A DNA stretch of 64,000 nucleotides from Bacillaceae bacterium SAS-127 (GCA_002261155.1 NKXN01000043.1:51995-115994), one strand, 5' to 3'. Shown: positions 9,388 to 18,417, counted from the first letter of the stretch. Notes: a model not told the origin generated them from the sequence alone. A program made the numbers and translations.

Positions 9388-9875
9388 TGATAGAAGTCGT
9401 CTTACCAAATAGCTTAAAGCATCCTTTGTTTTTTCAAGAGGAAGTGATTACGCTTGTCTCATCACTTAGCTTGGTGACCCCTCCTCATTTTATTTATGAA
9501 CTTCAAGGAGAGGAAACTCCTTGGAGAAATCCTTCTTATGGTTTACAAATGGTTCAGGAGGCTTATCAATCGATGCAACCATTGATTGAAAGGAGCTTTA
9601 AGGAAAAAGAGGCGGAGATTGATTCACTAATGAAGACAGTGCTAGCCTTATTTTTCATGAGTTTATTTTGGAGCAACTATGATCCGGTTGTATTGAATGG
9701 TTGGAAAGAAAAGGTTGCTGCTTTTCATATCAAGCCACTGAATGTAGAGGAGAGGTTGTCATTTGTTCTTGCACGTCCGTTTTCCTACCAAGCCTATCGT
9801 CAAATAGATACATTGATGACCGAGCAACAGAAGCAATTTGCTAAACATAGCTTACTAAATAATGATCAAAAATAA
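9387..9875 (+). CDS. ypoC: YpoC-like conserved protein
   Basis: 162 aa starting at an ATG that overlaps the nth stop (TAATG), so it is translationally coupled to nth. Position and length fit YpoC. It is mostly helical, with no signal peptide and no recognised domain; a hydrophobic patch (LFFMSLFWSNYDPVVLNGW) is its most distinctive segment. Function unknown. It ends 2 nt before a convergent terminator shared with ponA. Confidence 0.8.
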   Translation: MIEVVLPNSLKHPLFFQEEVITLVSSLSLVTPPHFIYELQGEETPWRNPSYGLQMVQEAYQSMQPLIERSFKEKEAEIDSLMKTVLALFFMSLFWSNYDPVVLNGWKEKVAAFHIKPLNVEERLSFVLARPFSYQAYRQIDTLMTEQQKQFAKHSLLNNDQK

Positions 9876-9876
9876 A

Positions 9877-9904
9877 AGGGATGGCCAGTGGGCCATCCCT
9901 TTGT
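9877..9904. terminator. Bidirectional terminator between ypoC and ponA
   Basis: Perfect 10-bp stem AGGGATGGCC / GGCCATCCCT with a 4-nt loop. A-rich sequence on the left and TTTG on the right make it usable by both convergent genes. Confidence 0.9.
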
Positions 9905-12646
9905 TCATGTTTCCGTCGGTGTTCCTTGTTGGCTATTGCCGCCGCCACCAGTTGAAGGAGTGCCGCCACCATCTGGAGGAGGCGTGCCACCGCCGTTATT
10001 GTTCCCACCATCTGGAGGAGGAGGTGTACCACCCCCGTTGTTGTCACCACCACCATCTGGAGGAGGCGTGCCACCGCCGTTATTGTTCCCGCCATCTGGA
10101 GGAGGAGGTGTACCACCGCCGTTATTGTTCCCGCCATCTGGAGGAGGCGTACCACCACCATTGTTGTTATTGTTGCCATTTTCATTTCCGTCTGGATTCT
10201 CTCCATCTGGGTTTTCTGGATCAACAGGTGGAGTTTCAGGCTCTTCCGTTGTTGTTTCACCTGGAACTGTAACCGAAGTGGAGGCTGTACCGGCTGCTTG
10301 TCCGTTGACAGTTGCTGTGACGGTAATAGTATATGTTTGACCTGGCTGTACATTGCTAATAACTGTTGATGTGCCGTTCACCGTTTGTGATCCTCCATTT
10401 GAAGAAACGGTGAAGCTTGGTGTACCTTCTCCATTAAAGGACCAGGAGACAGAAATACTTTGAGAAGCTGCATCATAAGAAGCGCTTAAACCTGTAATGC
10501 CACTTTTAGCCTCTTCTTTTTTCTCTTCTTCTTCTTCTTTCTTAAAGTCATTAAACACTTTTTTCGGCTCTTTCCCTTTAACGAAGAGTTCATATACTTT
10601 TTCGCTGTCAGGTGTGCCTTTTCCAGCAATAGCTGCTGGGTTAGAGCCTTTGACGACTGGTAATTCAACGACGCTTTTCGGACGTTTGAAATTTTTCGTT
10701 TCGACGTCGGAAGAGACTTCTTCCATTAGATTTTTAAATAAGTGTTTCGAGATTTGTTGACTTTCTTTTGATAAGTATTCTTTTTTATTTGCATACCCTG
10801 TCCAGATTGCGGCTGTGTAGTTCGTTGTATAACCGACAAACCAAGAATCGGGAGAGCCGCTATCAGGGATGCCAAATTCTCTTTTTTCTTTTTCAGTATA
10901 GTTCGTCGTTCCCGTTTTTCCGGCAACGTGAAGACCTGGGATATTGGCTCTTCTTCCTGTTCCTTCGTCCATAACATCCTTCAGCACATCTGAAATCATA
11001 TAAGCGGTATAATCGCTCATCGCCGCTTTCGGCTTAATGTCATTTTTAACTTCTGTATCTCCATCAGACAAAACAATTTTCTTCACCGTGTGAGGTTTAT
11101 TATATTGTCCTTCATTTCCAAATGCCGCATAAGCACCCGCTAAGTCAAGCGGAGAGATGCCACTCATTGCACCGATCGAATTCGATTCATTTTCGGATTC
11201 CTCTTTACTTAATTGAATGCCGACATTTCCTAAAAATTCATTCGCTTTTTCATGACCGACTTCTTGATATGTTTGTAAGGCCGGAATGTTACGAGAGTAG
11301 ACGAGAGCTGTTCGCATAGAAACTGGTCCCATATAAGACCCGCCAGCGTTACGAATAGGTGCTCCGTTTGAATACGAGTAAGGGCGGTCATCTAGTTGTT
11401 GATACGTTGACCATTTTAAGTATTCAATGGCAGGACCGTAATCAACTAAAGGCTTAATGACAGAACCTGGTTGACGCTGTTTTAAGTCAACTGCGTAATT
11501 GTATCCTCGTTCCACCTTTTGGTTGCGTCCGCCTCCGATCGCTCGAACTTCACCTGTTTTCGTGTCTGTAAGAGCAATCCCTGCTTGGAATTCATCACTT
11601 GGGTAATTAATGATTTCTTCCGTGTTTAATAGCTTCTCCATGTAATCTTGCGCATTACGATCAAGCGTCGTATAAATTTTCAAGCCATCGGAATACGGAT
11701 TGTATTCTCCCATTTCTTGCACTTCTTCTACGACCATATCAATGAATGCATTGTATTTTTTGTTCTCTGTTTCTTTTGGTTCTGTTAAATAAGCCGTGAT
11801 CGACTCTTGTTTCGCTGCTGCCATTTCTGTACTCGTGATTTTTCCGTGTTGTTCCATTAAAGATAAAACGACATTTTTTCGCTTATCCGCACGGTCAGGA
11901 TGTTTAAATGGATTGTAATTGTTTGGACTTTGTGGCATACCAGCGAGCAAGGCGGCTTCATTAAGTGTGAGCTCATCCAACTCTTTATCAAAATAATAGC
12001 CAGCTGCCGTTTTTATGCCGTGAATACCTCCAGACATATTCCCTGACATGAATGCTTTGTTGACATACATTTCGAAAATTTCTTCTTTAGAATACTGTCG
12101 TTCAAGTTGAAAAGCGAGCCAAGCTTCTTGTGCTTTTCGTTTTAATGTCTTTTCAGGTGTTAAAAACGACATTTTCACTACTTGTTGTGTAATGGTACTG
12201 GCTCCTTGGGAACCGAAGCCTTGAGTGATGTTACCAATAGCTGCTGAACCGATGCGCAAAATATCGATCCCATGATGTTCAAAAAAGCGAACATCTTCTG
12301 TAGCTAAAATCGCCTCTTTGACCATTGGAGGGATATCTTCGTATTTGACATATTCCCGATTTTCTGAACCGATGGAAGTGATATATTCACCATCTTTATC
12401 ATAGATTTTTGAAGAGATCGGGTCCCTTAACAACGCCGCGTCTAAGTCAGGTGTATCTTTAACCATAAAAGCAAACGTTCCTACGCCAGCCGCAAGAGAA
12501 AGGAACATGAGAACGACAAGGGTAAGGAATACTTTTTTGACGATCGATCGTTTGTTACTTTTTGCTTTGGTCGTTTCCGATTTTTTCGCAGGTCTTTTTT
12601 TCTGTTGTTTTCGTCTTTCTGTACGTGAACTGTATTGATCAGACAT
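9905..12646 (-). CDS. ponA: Class A penicillin-binding protein 1 (bifunctional PBP1A/1B)
   Basis: 913 aa. Peptidoglycan glycosyltransferase/transpeptidase. Order: a Lys/Arg-rich cytoplasmic tail, one membrane helix (about 38-60), a GT51 domain with EDVRFFEHHGID and the QGASTITQQVVK motif, a transpeptidase domain with SVIK (active-site Ser), SRN and KTGTT, then a fibronectin-type-III-like domain (about 720-800, SASYDAASQSISVSWSFNG), and finally a low-complexity tail of repeated NNNGGGTPPP(P)DGG units. The tail is encoded by a tandem DNA repeat and is probably outside the membrane in the wall. Second gene of a recU-ponA operon, as in B. subtilis; 62 nt separate the genes. Confidence 0.96.
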   Translation of the reverse strand: MSDQYSSRTERRKQQKKRPAKKSETTKAKSNKRSIVKKVFLTLVVLMFLSLAAGVGTFAFMVKDTPDLDAALLRDPISSKIYDKDGEYITSIGSENREYVKYEDIPPMVKEAILATEDVRFFEHHGIDILRIGSAAIGNITQGFGSQGASTITQQVVKMSFLTPEKTLKRKAQEAWLAFQLERQYSKEEIFEMYVNKAFMSGNMSGGIHGIKTAAGYYFDKELDELTLNEAALLAGMPQSPNNYNPFKHPDRADKRKNVVLSLMEQHGKITSTEMAAAKQESITAYLTEPKETENKKYNAFIDMVVEEVQEMGEYNPYSDGLKIYTTLDRNAQDYMEKLLNTEEIINYPSDEFQAGIALTDTKTGEVRAIGGGRNQKVERGYNYAVDLKQRQPGSVIKPLVDYGPAIEYLKWSTYQQLDDRPYSYSNGAPIRNAGGSYMGPVSMRTALVYSRNIPALQTYQEVGHEKANEFLGNVGIQLSKEESENESNSIGAMSGISPLDLAGAYAAFGNEGQYNKPHTVKKIVLSDGDTEVKNDIKPKAAMSDYTAYMISDVLKDVMDEGTGRRANIPGLHVAGKTGTTNYTEKEKREFGIPDSGSPDSWFVGYTTNYTAAIWTGYANKKEYLSKESQQISKHLFKNLMEEVSSDVETKNFKRPKSVVELPVVKGSNPAAIAGKGTPDSEKVYELFVKGKEPKKVFNDFKKEEEEEKKEEAKSGITGLSASYDAASQSISVSWSFNGEGTPSFTVSSNGGSQTVNGTSTVISNVQPGQTYTITVTATVNGQAAGTASTSVTVPGETTTEEPETPPVDPENPDGENPDGNENGNNNNNGGGTPPPDGGNNNGGGTPPPPDGGNNNGGGTPPPDGGGDNNGGGTPPPPDGGNNNGGGTPPPDGGGTPSTGGGGNSQQGTPTET
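9940..10170. repeat. Tandem coding repeat in the ponA C-terminus
   Basis: About five or six imperfect copies of a unit of 39-45 nt built around CCACCATCTGGAGGAGG and CGCCGTTATTGTT, in frame on the minus strand with (N)2-3GGGTPPP(P)DGG. Copies differ by one CCA or GGA codon, which is typical of slippage or recombination between units. Confidence 0.9.
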
Positions 12647-12708
12647 TTGTCTAATATCCTCGCTTTCAAAAGGAGTAAGTACACTCCTAAATTAATCTTT
12701 ATCTAATA

Positions 12709-13314
12709 TTAAAAGTGCAATTGATTAATAATAGATAAATAGGGAATCCGTGGATGAAGTCCCAATGGGATTCGAAATGCGACATGTTCTATTTCAGATT
12801 TGGTAATCGACTTTCTACCTCCATTTTTCATCCGGTCCCAAAAATCAAACAAGTGAGTAGCCGGAAGATAAAATATTTCTTCTAATGTGGCAAAACGGAG
12901 AATGACAAAGCTGATGCCGTTTTGCTGTTCCACCATTTTCATATGCTCAATTTGATGCTCATGAAAATTTTTGAGTGGAAAAGAAGTGGAATTCCTTGTT
13001 TCCTTTGCTTCAAAATCTAAATGCTTTCCCCTATACACACCATTGTAATCTGTCGTCGAGGCTTGCTTGAAATAAGCTTCTTTAATGACAGCTGCACTCC
13101 TTTTTGGGTAATCGACTTGAACAATTTGGACGGGAGTGGGCTTTTTGTGAATCACCGCGATCCCACGCTCTAAATAATACTTATTTGTCTCGTTTAGATC
13201 CTCCTCAAGTGTCATTCCTCTGTTACTATAGTTTTGCTGCTTCAATTGGGGCGGCATAGATAATGCTTTTGATTGTGGAGCATACTTTTTTCCATTTGGA
13301 TATTTTATCACCAT
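12709..13314 (-). CDS. recU: Holliday junction resolvase RecU
   Basis: 201 aa from the ATG at 13312-13314. The GTG nine bases upstream lies inside the RBS (TGAGGTG), so it is not used. RecU cleaves Holliday junctions with RuvAB and RecA. The core [19 protein letters not shown] and the nuclease region [20 protein letters not shown], with its Asp/Glu/Lys catalytic set, are almost the same as in B. subtilis. First gene of the recU-ponA operon; a TATAAT sequence lies on the minus strand at 13447-13442. Confidence 0.96.
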   Translation of the reverse strand: MVIKYPNGKKYAPQSKALSMPPQLKQQNYSNRGMTLEEDLNETNKYYLERGIAVIHKKPTPVQIVQVDYPKRSAAVIKEAYFKQASTTDYNGVYRGKHLDFEAKETRNSTSFPLKNFHEHQIEHMKMVEQQNGISFVILRFATLEEIFYLPATHLFDFWDRMKNGGRKSITKSEIEHVAFRIPLGLHPRIPYLSIINQLHF

Positions 13315-13649
13315 TGAATACACCTCACAAGATAATACATATCATAACAGAAAAATTTATTCATGGGTGTGAAAAATATCTGTTTTTGTAAATCATGAAA
13401 AGAGAGCGCGAAAAACAAAAACAGCTACACCTACTTATTCTATTATACCCTCTTCTTTCATATTCTGCATTTTTTGAAAAAGTAGGTATTTGGACTTTGT
13501 CGAAATGAGTGACACTAGTCGCAATTCTCTTCTTTCTTTGACGAATAGGTACTAGTTTTGTCAGACGTGAAGGAAATCAATGAGGCCAGACCGAAAGCAT
13601 ATATACAGCGAGAGCGAGGAAAGAACTATAAGAAAAAGGAGTGGTGAAC
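13315..13649. other. Intergenic region between recU and the small ypp genes
   Basis: 335 nt with divergent promoters. Holds the recU -10 (minus strand). It also holds two imperfect direct repeats, CTTTGTCGAA...ACTAGT (13495-13519) and CTTTGACGAA...ACTAGT (13536-13556), which may be a regulator site. No coding sequence seen. Confidence 0.5.
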
Positions 13650-13892
13650 GTGACAAGAGAAGAGGTACTGCGCACATTGATGGAGATTGAAAAGACCGTC
13701 GGACAAATTGAAAGAGAAATGCAAAAACGTGTGGCTATTTTGCATAAAGCTCATTGCAATCGCCTCTGGAGAAAAAAAGAACTCATCTTAGAACGAATAG
13801 AACACCTTGAAGAAGGCGCAGACTATCTTCTTGCCGCTCCTTCTTCTTATAAAATGGTTCAATCATTCAAAGTGACGTACGAGCCTTTATAG
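13650..13892 (+). CDS. Small hypothetical helical protein
   Basis: 80 aa from GTG 13650, which lies 8 nt after AAGGAG; two earlier in-frame GTG codons (13641, 13644) overlap the RBS. The first half is a predicted long helix or coiled coil (LMEIEKTVGQIEREMQK), followed by a basic segment with an isolated Cys-Asn-Arg. No signal or membrane segment. It occupies the place of B. subtilis yppC/yppD but I could not match it to either. Function unknown. Confidence 0.6.
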   Translation: MTREEVLRTLMEIEKTVGQIEREMQKRVAILHKAHCNRLWRKKELILERIEHLEEGADYLLAAPSSYKMVQSFKVTYEPL

Positions 13893-13975
13893 TTCCTTTG
13901 CTTGAAGTCTGAAAGAAAAACTTATAGAATGTGAACATCTTATAAGGAATTGTTGCCATCAGAGGAGAATGTCAG

Positions 13976-14326
13976 ATGAACGAACTTCAAAAGTTAACGA
14001 CTGAATTACTGGTAGTCGTCAAAGCAGCCAATGAGATCTACCATGAGAAAAGAAGGACGAACGAAAAAGGCGACTTCTACGAAGAGGTTAAGCCGTTTGC
14101 TGATCGGGCAAAAGACGTGTCCACCCACTGGAAAAAAGAGATAGACGAACAGTTGCAGCAAGGGGGATTTAAATATATCCATCCACCACAAGTGAAAGCA
14201 GTGGTGGAAAATATCGAGTTAGTATCTGTCCAAGCTTTCTTTCCAGAAACAAGCTACACTCGCTTTAAAAATTATATAGAATCAACAAGTTTCTTATTGA
14301 ATAGCTTGTTGAACGAGCTGAAATGA
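13976..14326 (+). CDS. yppE: YppE family protein (DUF1798)
   Basis: 116 aa. The motif KYIHPPQVKAVVENIELVSVQ followed by SFFP-like AFFPETSYTRF is diagnostic of the YppE/DUF1798 four-helix-bundle family. RBS GAGGAG is placed 9 nt before the ATG. Cytoplasmic; function not established. Same position relative to recU and yppG as in B. subtilis. Confidence 0.85.
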   Translation: MNELQKLTTELLVVVKAANEIYHEKRRTNEKGDFYEEVKPFADRAKDVSTHWKKEIDEQLQQGGFKYIHPPQVKAVVENIELVSVQAFFPETSYTRFKNYIESTSFLLNSLLNELK

Positions 14327-14392
14327 TGCTCACTTTTCGCCCTGCTTTTTCATATGATAACATGAATAAACAGTCAAGTAGGGGGAGAAAGA

Positions 14393-14761
14393 ATGAATCC
14401 TTGGGAAGCGATGCCACCTCGGCCTGAGTATTATATGTACCATCCGTATAACCCTTCTTATCCTGCTTTTCATTCACAAGCTCAAGAGTATTCTTCATTT
14501 GCCGGTCAGTTATTTGATCATCCGTTATATCACATGCAAGCGCCGGAACAAAAGCAGCCATTTTATTCGCAAATGCCCCTTGCCCCATATCCTAACCAAT
14601 TACCACAAAAGAACACAGGTAATATGTTTATCCAATCGTTTAAAAATGAAGATGGCTCGTTTAATATGAACAAAGCATTAGATACAGCAGGAATGATGAT
14701 GAATACGATGTCACAGCTAGGCAGTATTGTCAAAGGTGTGAGCGGATGGTTGAAAGTGTGA
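14393..14761 (+). CDS. yppG: YppG-like protein
   Basis: 122 aa, Pro/Tyr/Gln/Met-rich N-terminal two thirds (MPPRPEYYMYHPYNPSY) and a C-terminal conserved segment FIQSFKNEDGSFNMNKALDT ending in a helix. This layout fits YppG, and such Tyr/Pro/Gln-rich small proteins in bacilli are often spore-associated, which is an inference here. RBS GGGGGAG before ATG. A clear terminator follows, ending the cluster. Confidence 0.8.
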   Translation: MNPWEAMPPRPEYYMYHPYNPSYPAFHSQAQEYSSFAGQLFDHPLYHMQAPEQKQPFYSQMPLAPYPNQLPQKNTGNMFIQSFKNEDGSFNMNKALDTAGMMMNTMSQLGSIVKGVSGWLKV

Positions 14762-14776
14762 AATAGATGAATGATC

Positions 14777-14814
14777 GACCGTAAAGGGACTATCTACCTT
14801 TTACGGTCTTTTTT
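14777..14814 (+). terminator. Terminator of yppG
   Basis: Stem GACCGTAAAGG / CCTTTTACGGTC with a U-rich tail TTTTTTG. Confidence 0.88.
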
Positions 14815-15265
14815 GTGTATATCATTTCGTAAGTCAAATTACAACGATTCGCCAGTAGTTTTGTTTTGACAAAATACAGGTTTATTGAAGAGGGGACTCA
14901 TCAATTAAAGTTTAATTAGTGTACGATAGAATGTTTAATATGTTGATGTTTATGATTAAAATGATTTATTGCAATTCAAAATATCCGAGTGTTCCTTTGA
15001 GTCCCATTGTGGAAACTACTAATCACATCTAGTGAAGAATTACATTGTTTTGTGGTGTACCACAATATATTTGCGGCATACCACAATGGATTTACGGTGG
15101 CAGCTCTGTATTTATGTGTTAGAGTATTAAGCGAGCGCTCGAAACAACAATGATGAATTTTTCCATAACTAGTTTGGATAGCTATCGATTTAGTAGTTAA
15201 AACAGATTAATGATTGAAATGAGTCTTGTTTTGAGAGGTTTTCAAGAGAAGAAGGCGTTATTTAG
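14815..15265. other. AT-rich intergenic region of accessory patch
   Basis: About 450 nt without a convincing gene. Its notable content is the palindrome array annotated separately at 15050-15112. The base composition is lower in GC than the neighbouring yppG and mrfA, which fits acquired DNA. Confidence 0.5.
15050..15112. repeat. Three-copy 21-bp-period palindromic array
   Basis: TTGTGGTGTACCACAA (15050-15065, 7-bp arms), TTGCGGCATACCACAA (15071-15086) and a decayed TTACGGTGGCA (from 15092) begin exactly 21 nt apart, with related spacers (TATAT, TGGAT). Two helical turns per copy suggests a cooperatively bound operator rather than chance. It lies 155 nt upstream of the accessory ORFs. Confidence 0.6.
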
Positions 15266-15544
15266 ATGATGAGAAAAAAGTATTCAATAGGGATTGTTTT
15301 GGAATTTAGAATTTTCTGTGATCGTATTGTTGTTTTTGACATTAGTAAGCAATGGTCAGAAACAGTATCATATAGTACTCACTCATATCCTAAGGGAAAA
15401 TACAGACTACAATATAGACATGTATATAAAGAATATAAAGTAAAACAAGATAAAAAGTATCATCCTAGGGCTAAAACGCTTGAAACTAGATATGTATATC
15501 CTAAAAAATGGGTTGAGCGTCAGTATAGAGTAGTAAAATTATAG
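15266..15544 (+). CDS. Small cationic protein, possibly a damaged secreted-protein gene
   Basis: 92 aa, rich in Lys/Arg/Tyr. The N-terminus (MRKKYSIGIVL) looks like the start of a signal peptide but then loses hydrophobicity. In the alternative frame over the same stretch (about 15296-15355) there is a typical signal core, FSVIVLLFLTLVSNG. This suggests two compensating or decaying frameshifts. The C-terminal part YPKGKYRLQYRHV...TLETRYVYPKKW aligns by eye with VPKGRWKLTAGSSW...TVTANYTYATW of the secreted protein at 30.5 kb. No clear RBS. Could be a pseudogene; function unknown. Confidence 0.45.
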   Translation: MMRKKYSIGIVLEFRIFCDRIVVFDISKQWSETVSYSTHSYPKGKYRLQYRHVYKEYKVKQDKKYHPRAKTLETRYVYPKKWVERQYRVVKL

Positions 15545-15562
15545 TAAAGGAAACAAACAAAT

Positions 15563-15799
15563 ATGAATAAGAAAATTATAGGATCTATTTTTTTCCTAAT
15601 ATCTTCTGTGCTTTATTCTACTAGATATATTTGTGCATCAATAATTGGTATTAACAGTACAACTTGGTCAAAAGAAGAATTTATTCTCTATTTATCATAT
15701 GTTCCAAATAACCTAATGTTATTTAGTTGTATTACGTTAATATTAGGAATCATTTTTTTTGTATGGGAAATAGTGGGGTTTACAAAAAAACAAACATGA
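15563..15799 (+). CDS. Small membrane protein with two transmembrane helices
   Basis: 78 aa; helices at about 5-27 (IIGSIFFLISSVLYSTRYI) and 50-72 (LMLFSCITLILGIIFFVW), joined by a polar loop, with both ends on the same side. RBS AAAGGAAA lies upstream of ATG. It follows the 92-aa ORF by 18 nt in the same AT-rich patch and precedes an ABC ATPase remnant. Membrane proteins in this position next to secreted peptides and ABC fragments are often immunity or transport components, but there is no direct evidence here. Confidence 0.55.
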   Translation: MNKKIIGSIFFLISSVLYSTRYICASIIGINSTTWSKEEFILYLSYVPNNLMLFSCITLILGIIFFVWEIVGFTKKQT

Positions 15800-15859
15800 A
15801 GGGAAAAGCATAATGCTTTTTCTTTCATTCATCTGCGCCTGGTATGGGTGAAGTTTAAA

Positions 15860-15982
15860 GTGGAAAATACAGGTATCGTATTTAATCTTCTCCAAGCTCT
15901 AAATCACGAAGGAAAAGCTGTAGTTTATGTCACCCATGATTTGAAGTTAGCTGATCGTGCAAAAAATAAAATAGAATTGTAA
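15860..15982 (+). pseudogene. 3' remnant of an ABC-transporter ATPase gene
   Basis: In one frame the sequence reads ENTGIVFNLLQALNHEGKAV then VYVTHDLKLADRAKNKIEL and a stop. This is the post-Walker-B end of a LolD/MacB-type ATPase, including the switch-His motif VTHD. Walker A, signature and Walker B are absent and the upstream part is unrelated, so only the last 40 codons remain. It shows that the patch once carried an ABC exporter. Confidence 0.8.
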
Positions 15983-16039
15983 AAAGCTTTTGACAGTACA
16001 TATTAAGAATGTTTGTTAATCAATATTTAAAACGCAAAC

Positions 16040-16074
16040 AAAGCCCCATTCGATAATGGATAGGGCTTTTTTGT
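16040..16074 (+). terminator. Terminator after the ABC remnant
   Basis: Stem AAAGCCC / GGGCTTT with additional pairing (CAT/ATG-like) and a TTTTTTG tail. Confidence 0.75.
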
Positions 16075-16167
16075 GTATTCTTAATATAAATGAAGACCTT
16101 AAATTCCAACTAGCAAACCAAACGTTTATTCGTTAAACTAGTACATATCAATAAGGGGGCCACGTTA

Positions 16168-18417
16168 ATGATCGGTAAAAAATCACTTTCAGACCTCATT
16201 CAAGAGTTAAGAAACAATGAAAATATTATCAACTGGCACGAGGTTGAACCACAAGAGGCGAAAACAAAGCCAATGCCAGATCATGTAGATGTTCGTATTA
16301 AGCACGCCCTACAAAAACGCGGGATTGGTGAATTGTATAGTCATCAGCTGACGGCTTTTGAGACGGTACGAAAAGGAGAAAATATCGTGGCTGTTACACC
16401 GACGGCTTCGGGGAAAACATTATGTTATAACTTGCCAGTCTTACAATCTATTGTCGAGAATGAGACGAGTCGGGCGCTTTATATTTTTCCGACGAAAGCG
16501 TTAGCGCAAGATCAAAAAAGCGAAATGAACGAGCTGATTGATGAAATCGGGGTCGATATTAAGAGCTATACATACGATGGAGATACGTCACCTGCGATTC
16601 GGCAAGTCGTGCGAAAAGCAGGGCATATTGTCATTACGAACCCCGATATGCTTCATTCAGCTGTTTTACCTCATCATACGAAATGGGTCAGTTTGTTTGA
16701 AAACTTAAAATATGTCGTCATTGATGAATTGCATACATACCGTGGAGTGTTTGGTAGTCACGTTGCCAATGTCATCCGCCGCTTAAAAAGGATTTGCCGG
16801 TTTTACGGAAGTGAGCCGGTCTTTATTTGTACATCGGCGACAATTGCCAATCCGAAAGAGTTAGCCGAGCAGCTAACAGGGAACCCGATGCGTCTTATAG
16901 ATGATAACGGAGCGCCAAGGGGAAGGAAGCATTTTGTCTTTTATAATCCGCCTATTGTGAATAAGCCGTTAAACATTCGCAAAAGTGCCACTGTCGAAGT
17001 CAATCAGCTAGCGAAGGAATTTCTTAAAAATAAAATTCAAACGATCGTTTTCGCTCGAAGTCGAGTGCGAGTGGAAATTATTTTAAGTCATATTCAAGAG
17101 CTTGTGAAAGATCAAATTGCCACGAGATCGATTAGAGGGTATCGCGGTGGTTATTTGCCGAAGCAGCGGCGGGAGGTCGAAAAAGGTTTACGAGAAGGAG
17201 AGATTTTAGGTGTAGTGAGCACGAATGCGTTAGAGCTTGGGGTAGATATCGGTCAGTTACAAGTGTGTATTATGACAGGCTACCCAGGAAGCGTTGCGAG
17301 CACATGGCAGCAAGCAGGAAGGGCAGGAAGACGACATGGCGAGGCATTGATTGTGATGGTCGCAAGCTCCACACCGATTGATCAATATATCGTCCAACAT
17401 CCCGCTTACTTTTTCGATCGCTCCCCTGAATCAGCGAGAATCAATCCCGACAATTTAATTATTTTAGTCGATCATTTAAAGTGCGCGGCCTATGAGCTGC
17501 CTTTTAAAGAAGGAGAACAATTTGGATCGCTCGACGTACAAGATATTCTCGAATTTTTAGTGGAAGAACGAGTGATCCACCAAAACGGTAACACGTATTA
17601 TTGGGCGAATCAATCATTTCCGGCAGGAGGTATTAGCTTGCGGTCGGCTTCGCAGGAGAACGTCGTCATTATTGACCAGTCAGAAACAGCAAATGTAAAA
17701 ATTATTGGTGAGATGGATCGTTTTAGTGCAATGACTTTATTACATGACGAAGCGATTTATTTACATGAAGGGGTTCAATACCAGGTTGAAAGGTTAGATT
17801 GGGAGCATAAAAAGGCGTATGTCAGGGAAGTGGACGTCGAATATTTCACAGATGCCAATTTAGCGGTACAGCTAAAAGTGTTAGAAATCGATCAAACGAA
17901 AAAGAGAGAGCGGATGGCAATTCACTATGGAGATGTGACGATTAATATACTCCCGAGCATTTTTAAGAAAATCCGATTAAGCACGTTTGAGAATATCGGC
18001 TCTGGTCCGATCCATCTGCCAGAAGAAGAATTGCATACGAGTGCGATGTGGATCGAATTAACGGAAGTGGACCCGACCATTGGGGAACAAACGCTTGAGC
18101 AATTATTGTTAGGTGTGGCGAATGTCTTGCAGCATGTTGTTCCTGTCTATGTGATGTGTGACCGTAAAGATATTCACGTCGTATCGCAAGTGAAAGCAAC
18201 ACATTCTGGATTGCCAACGATCTTTTTATACGATCATTACCCTGGTGGCATCGGACTAGCGGAAGACGTATATAAACGTTTTAATTCGATGAAAGAAGCG
18301 GCTATCAACTTAATTCAGCATTGCCCTTGTGAAGATGGTTGCCCTTCATGCATTGGAACCGAAATAAAAGGAATCGAAGCGAAACAACGAAGTATCCAAT
18401 TACTCAATCAATGCTAA
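16168..18417 (+). CDS. mrfA: DEAH-box helicase MrfA (YprA)
   Basis: 749 aa, the same length as B. subtilis YprA/MrfA, which acts with MrfB in a nucleotide-excision-like repair of mitomycin C damage independent of UvrABC. Visible: Q-motif region YSHQLTAFE, Walker A TPTASGKT, DELHTYRG as motif II, SAT motif III (CTSATIANP), motif VI QQAGRAGRR, then a C-terminal DUF1998 zinc-binding region with CPCEDGCPSC. RBS AAGGGGG precedes the ATG. mrfB follows after 37 nt. Confidence 0.96.
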   Translation: MIGKKSLSDLIQELRNNENIINWHEVEPQEAKTKPMPDHVDVRIKHALQKRGIGELYSHQLTAFETVRKGENIVAVTPTASGKTLCYNLPVLQSIVENETSRALYIFPTKALAQDQKSEMNELIDEIGVDIKSYTYDGDTSPAIRQVVRKAGHIVITNPDMLHSAVLPHHTKWVSLFENLKYVVIDELHTYRGVFGSHVANVIRRLKRICRFYGSEPVFICTSATIANPKELAEQLTGNPMRLIDDNGAPRGRKHFVFYNPPIVNKPLNIRKSATVEVNQLAKEFLKNKIQTIVFARSRVRVEIILSHIQELVKDQIATRSIRGYRGGYLPKQRREVEKGLREGEILGVVSTNALELGVDIGQLQVCIMTGYPGSVASTWQQAGRAGRRHGEALIVMVASSTPIDQYIVQHPAYFFDRSPESARINPDNLIILVDHLKCAAYELPFKEGEQFGSLDVQDILEFLVEERVIHQNGNTYYWANQSFPAGGISLRSASQENVVIIDQSETANVKIIGEMDRFSAMTLLHDEAIYLHEGVQYQVERLDWEHKKAYVREVDVEYFTDANLAVQLKVLEIDQTKKRERMAIHYGDVTINILPSIFKKIRLSTFENIGSGPIHLPEEELHTSAMWIELTEVDPTIGEQTLEQLLLGVANVLQHVVPVYVMCDRKDIHVVSQVKATHSGLPTIFLYDHYPGGIGLAEDVYKRFNSMKEAAINLIQHCPCEDGCPSCIGTEIKGIEAKQRSIQLLNQC

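Noticed and set aside
9940..10170. CRISPR-like regular repeats
   Set aside because: Direct repeats without unique spacers, in frame with ponA; coding tandem repeat. No CRISPR array or cas gene seen in the window.
9862..10353. Long open frames opposite and out of frame with the ponA tail
   Set aside because: Products of the tandem repeat, which leaves all frames open; the ponA frame has full domain support.
13495..13556. CTTTGnCGAA...ACTAGT direct repeats upstream of the small ypp genes as a defined operator
   Set aside because: Offsets within the two copies differ (19 and 15 nt) and no regulator is known; kept only as a note in the intergenic entry.
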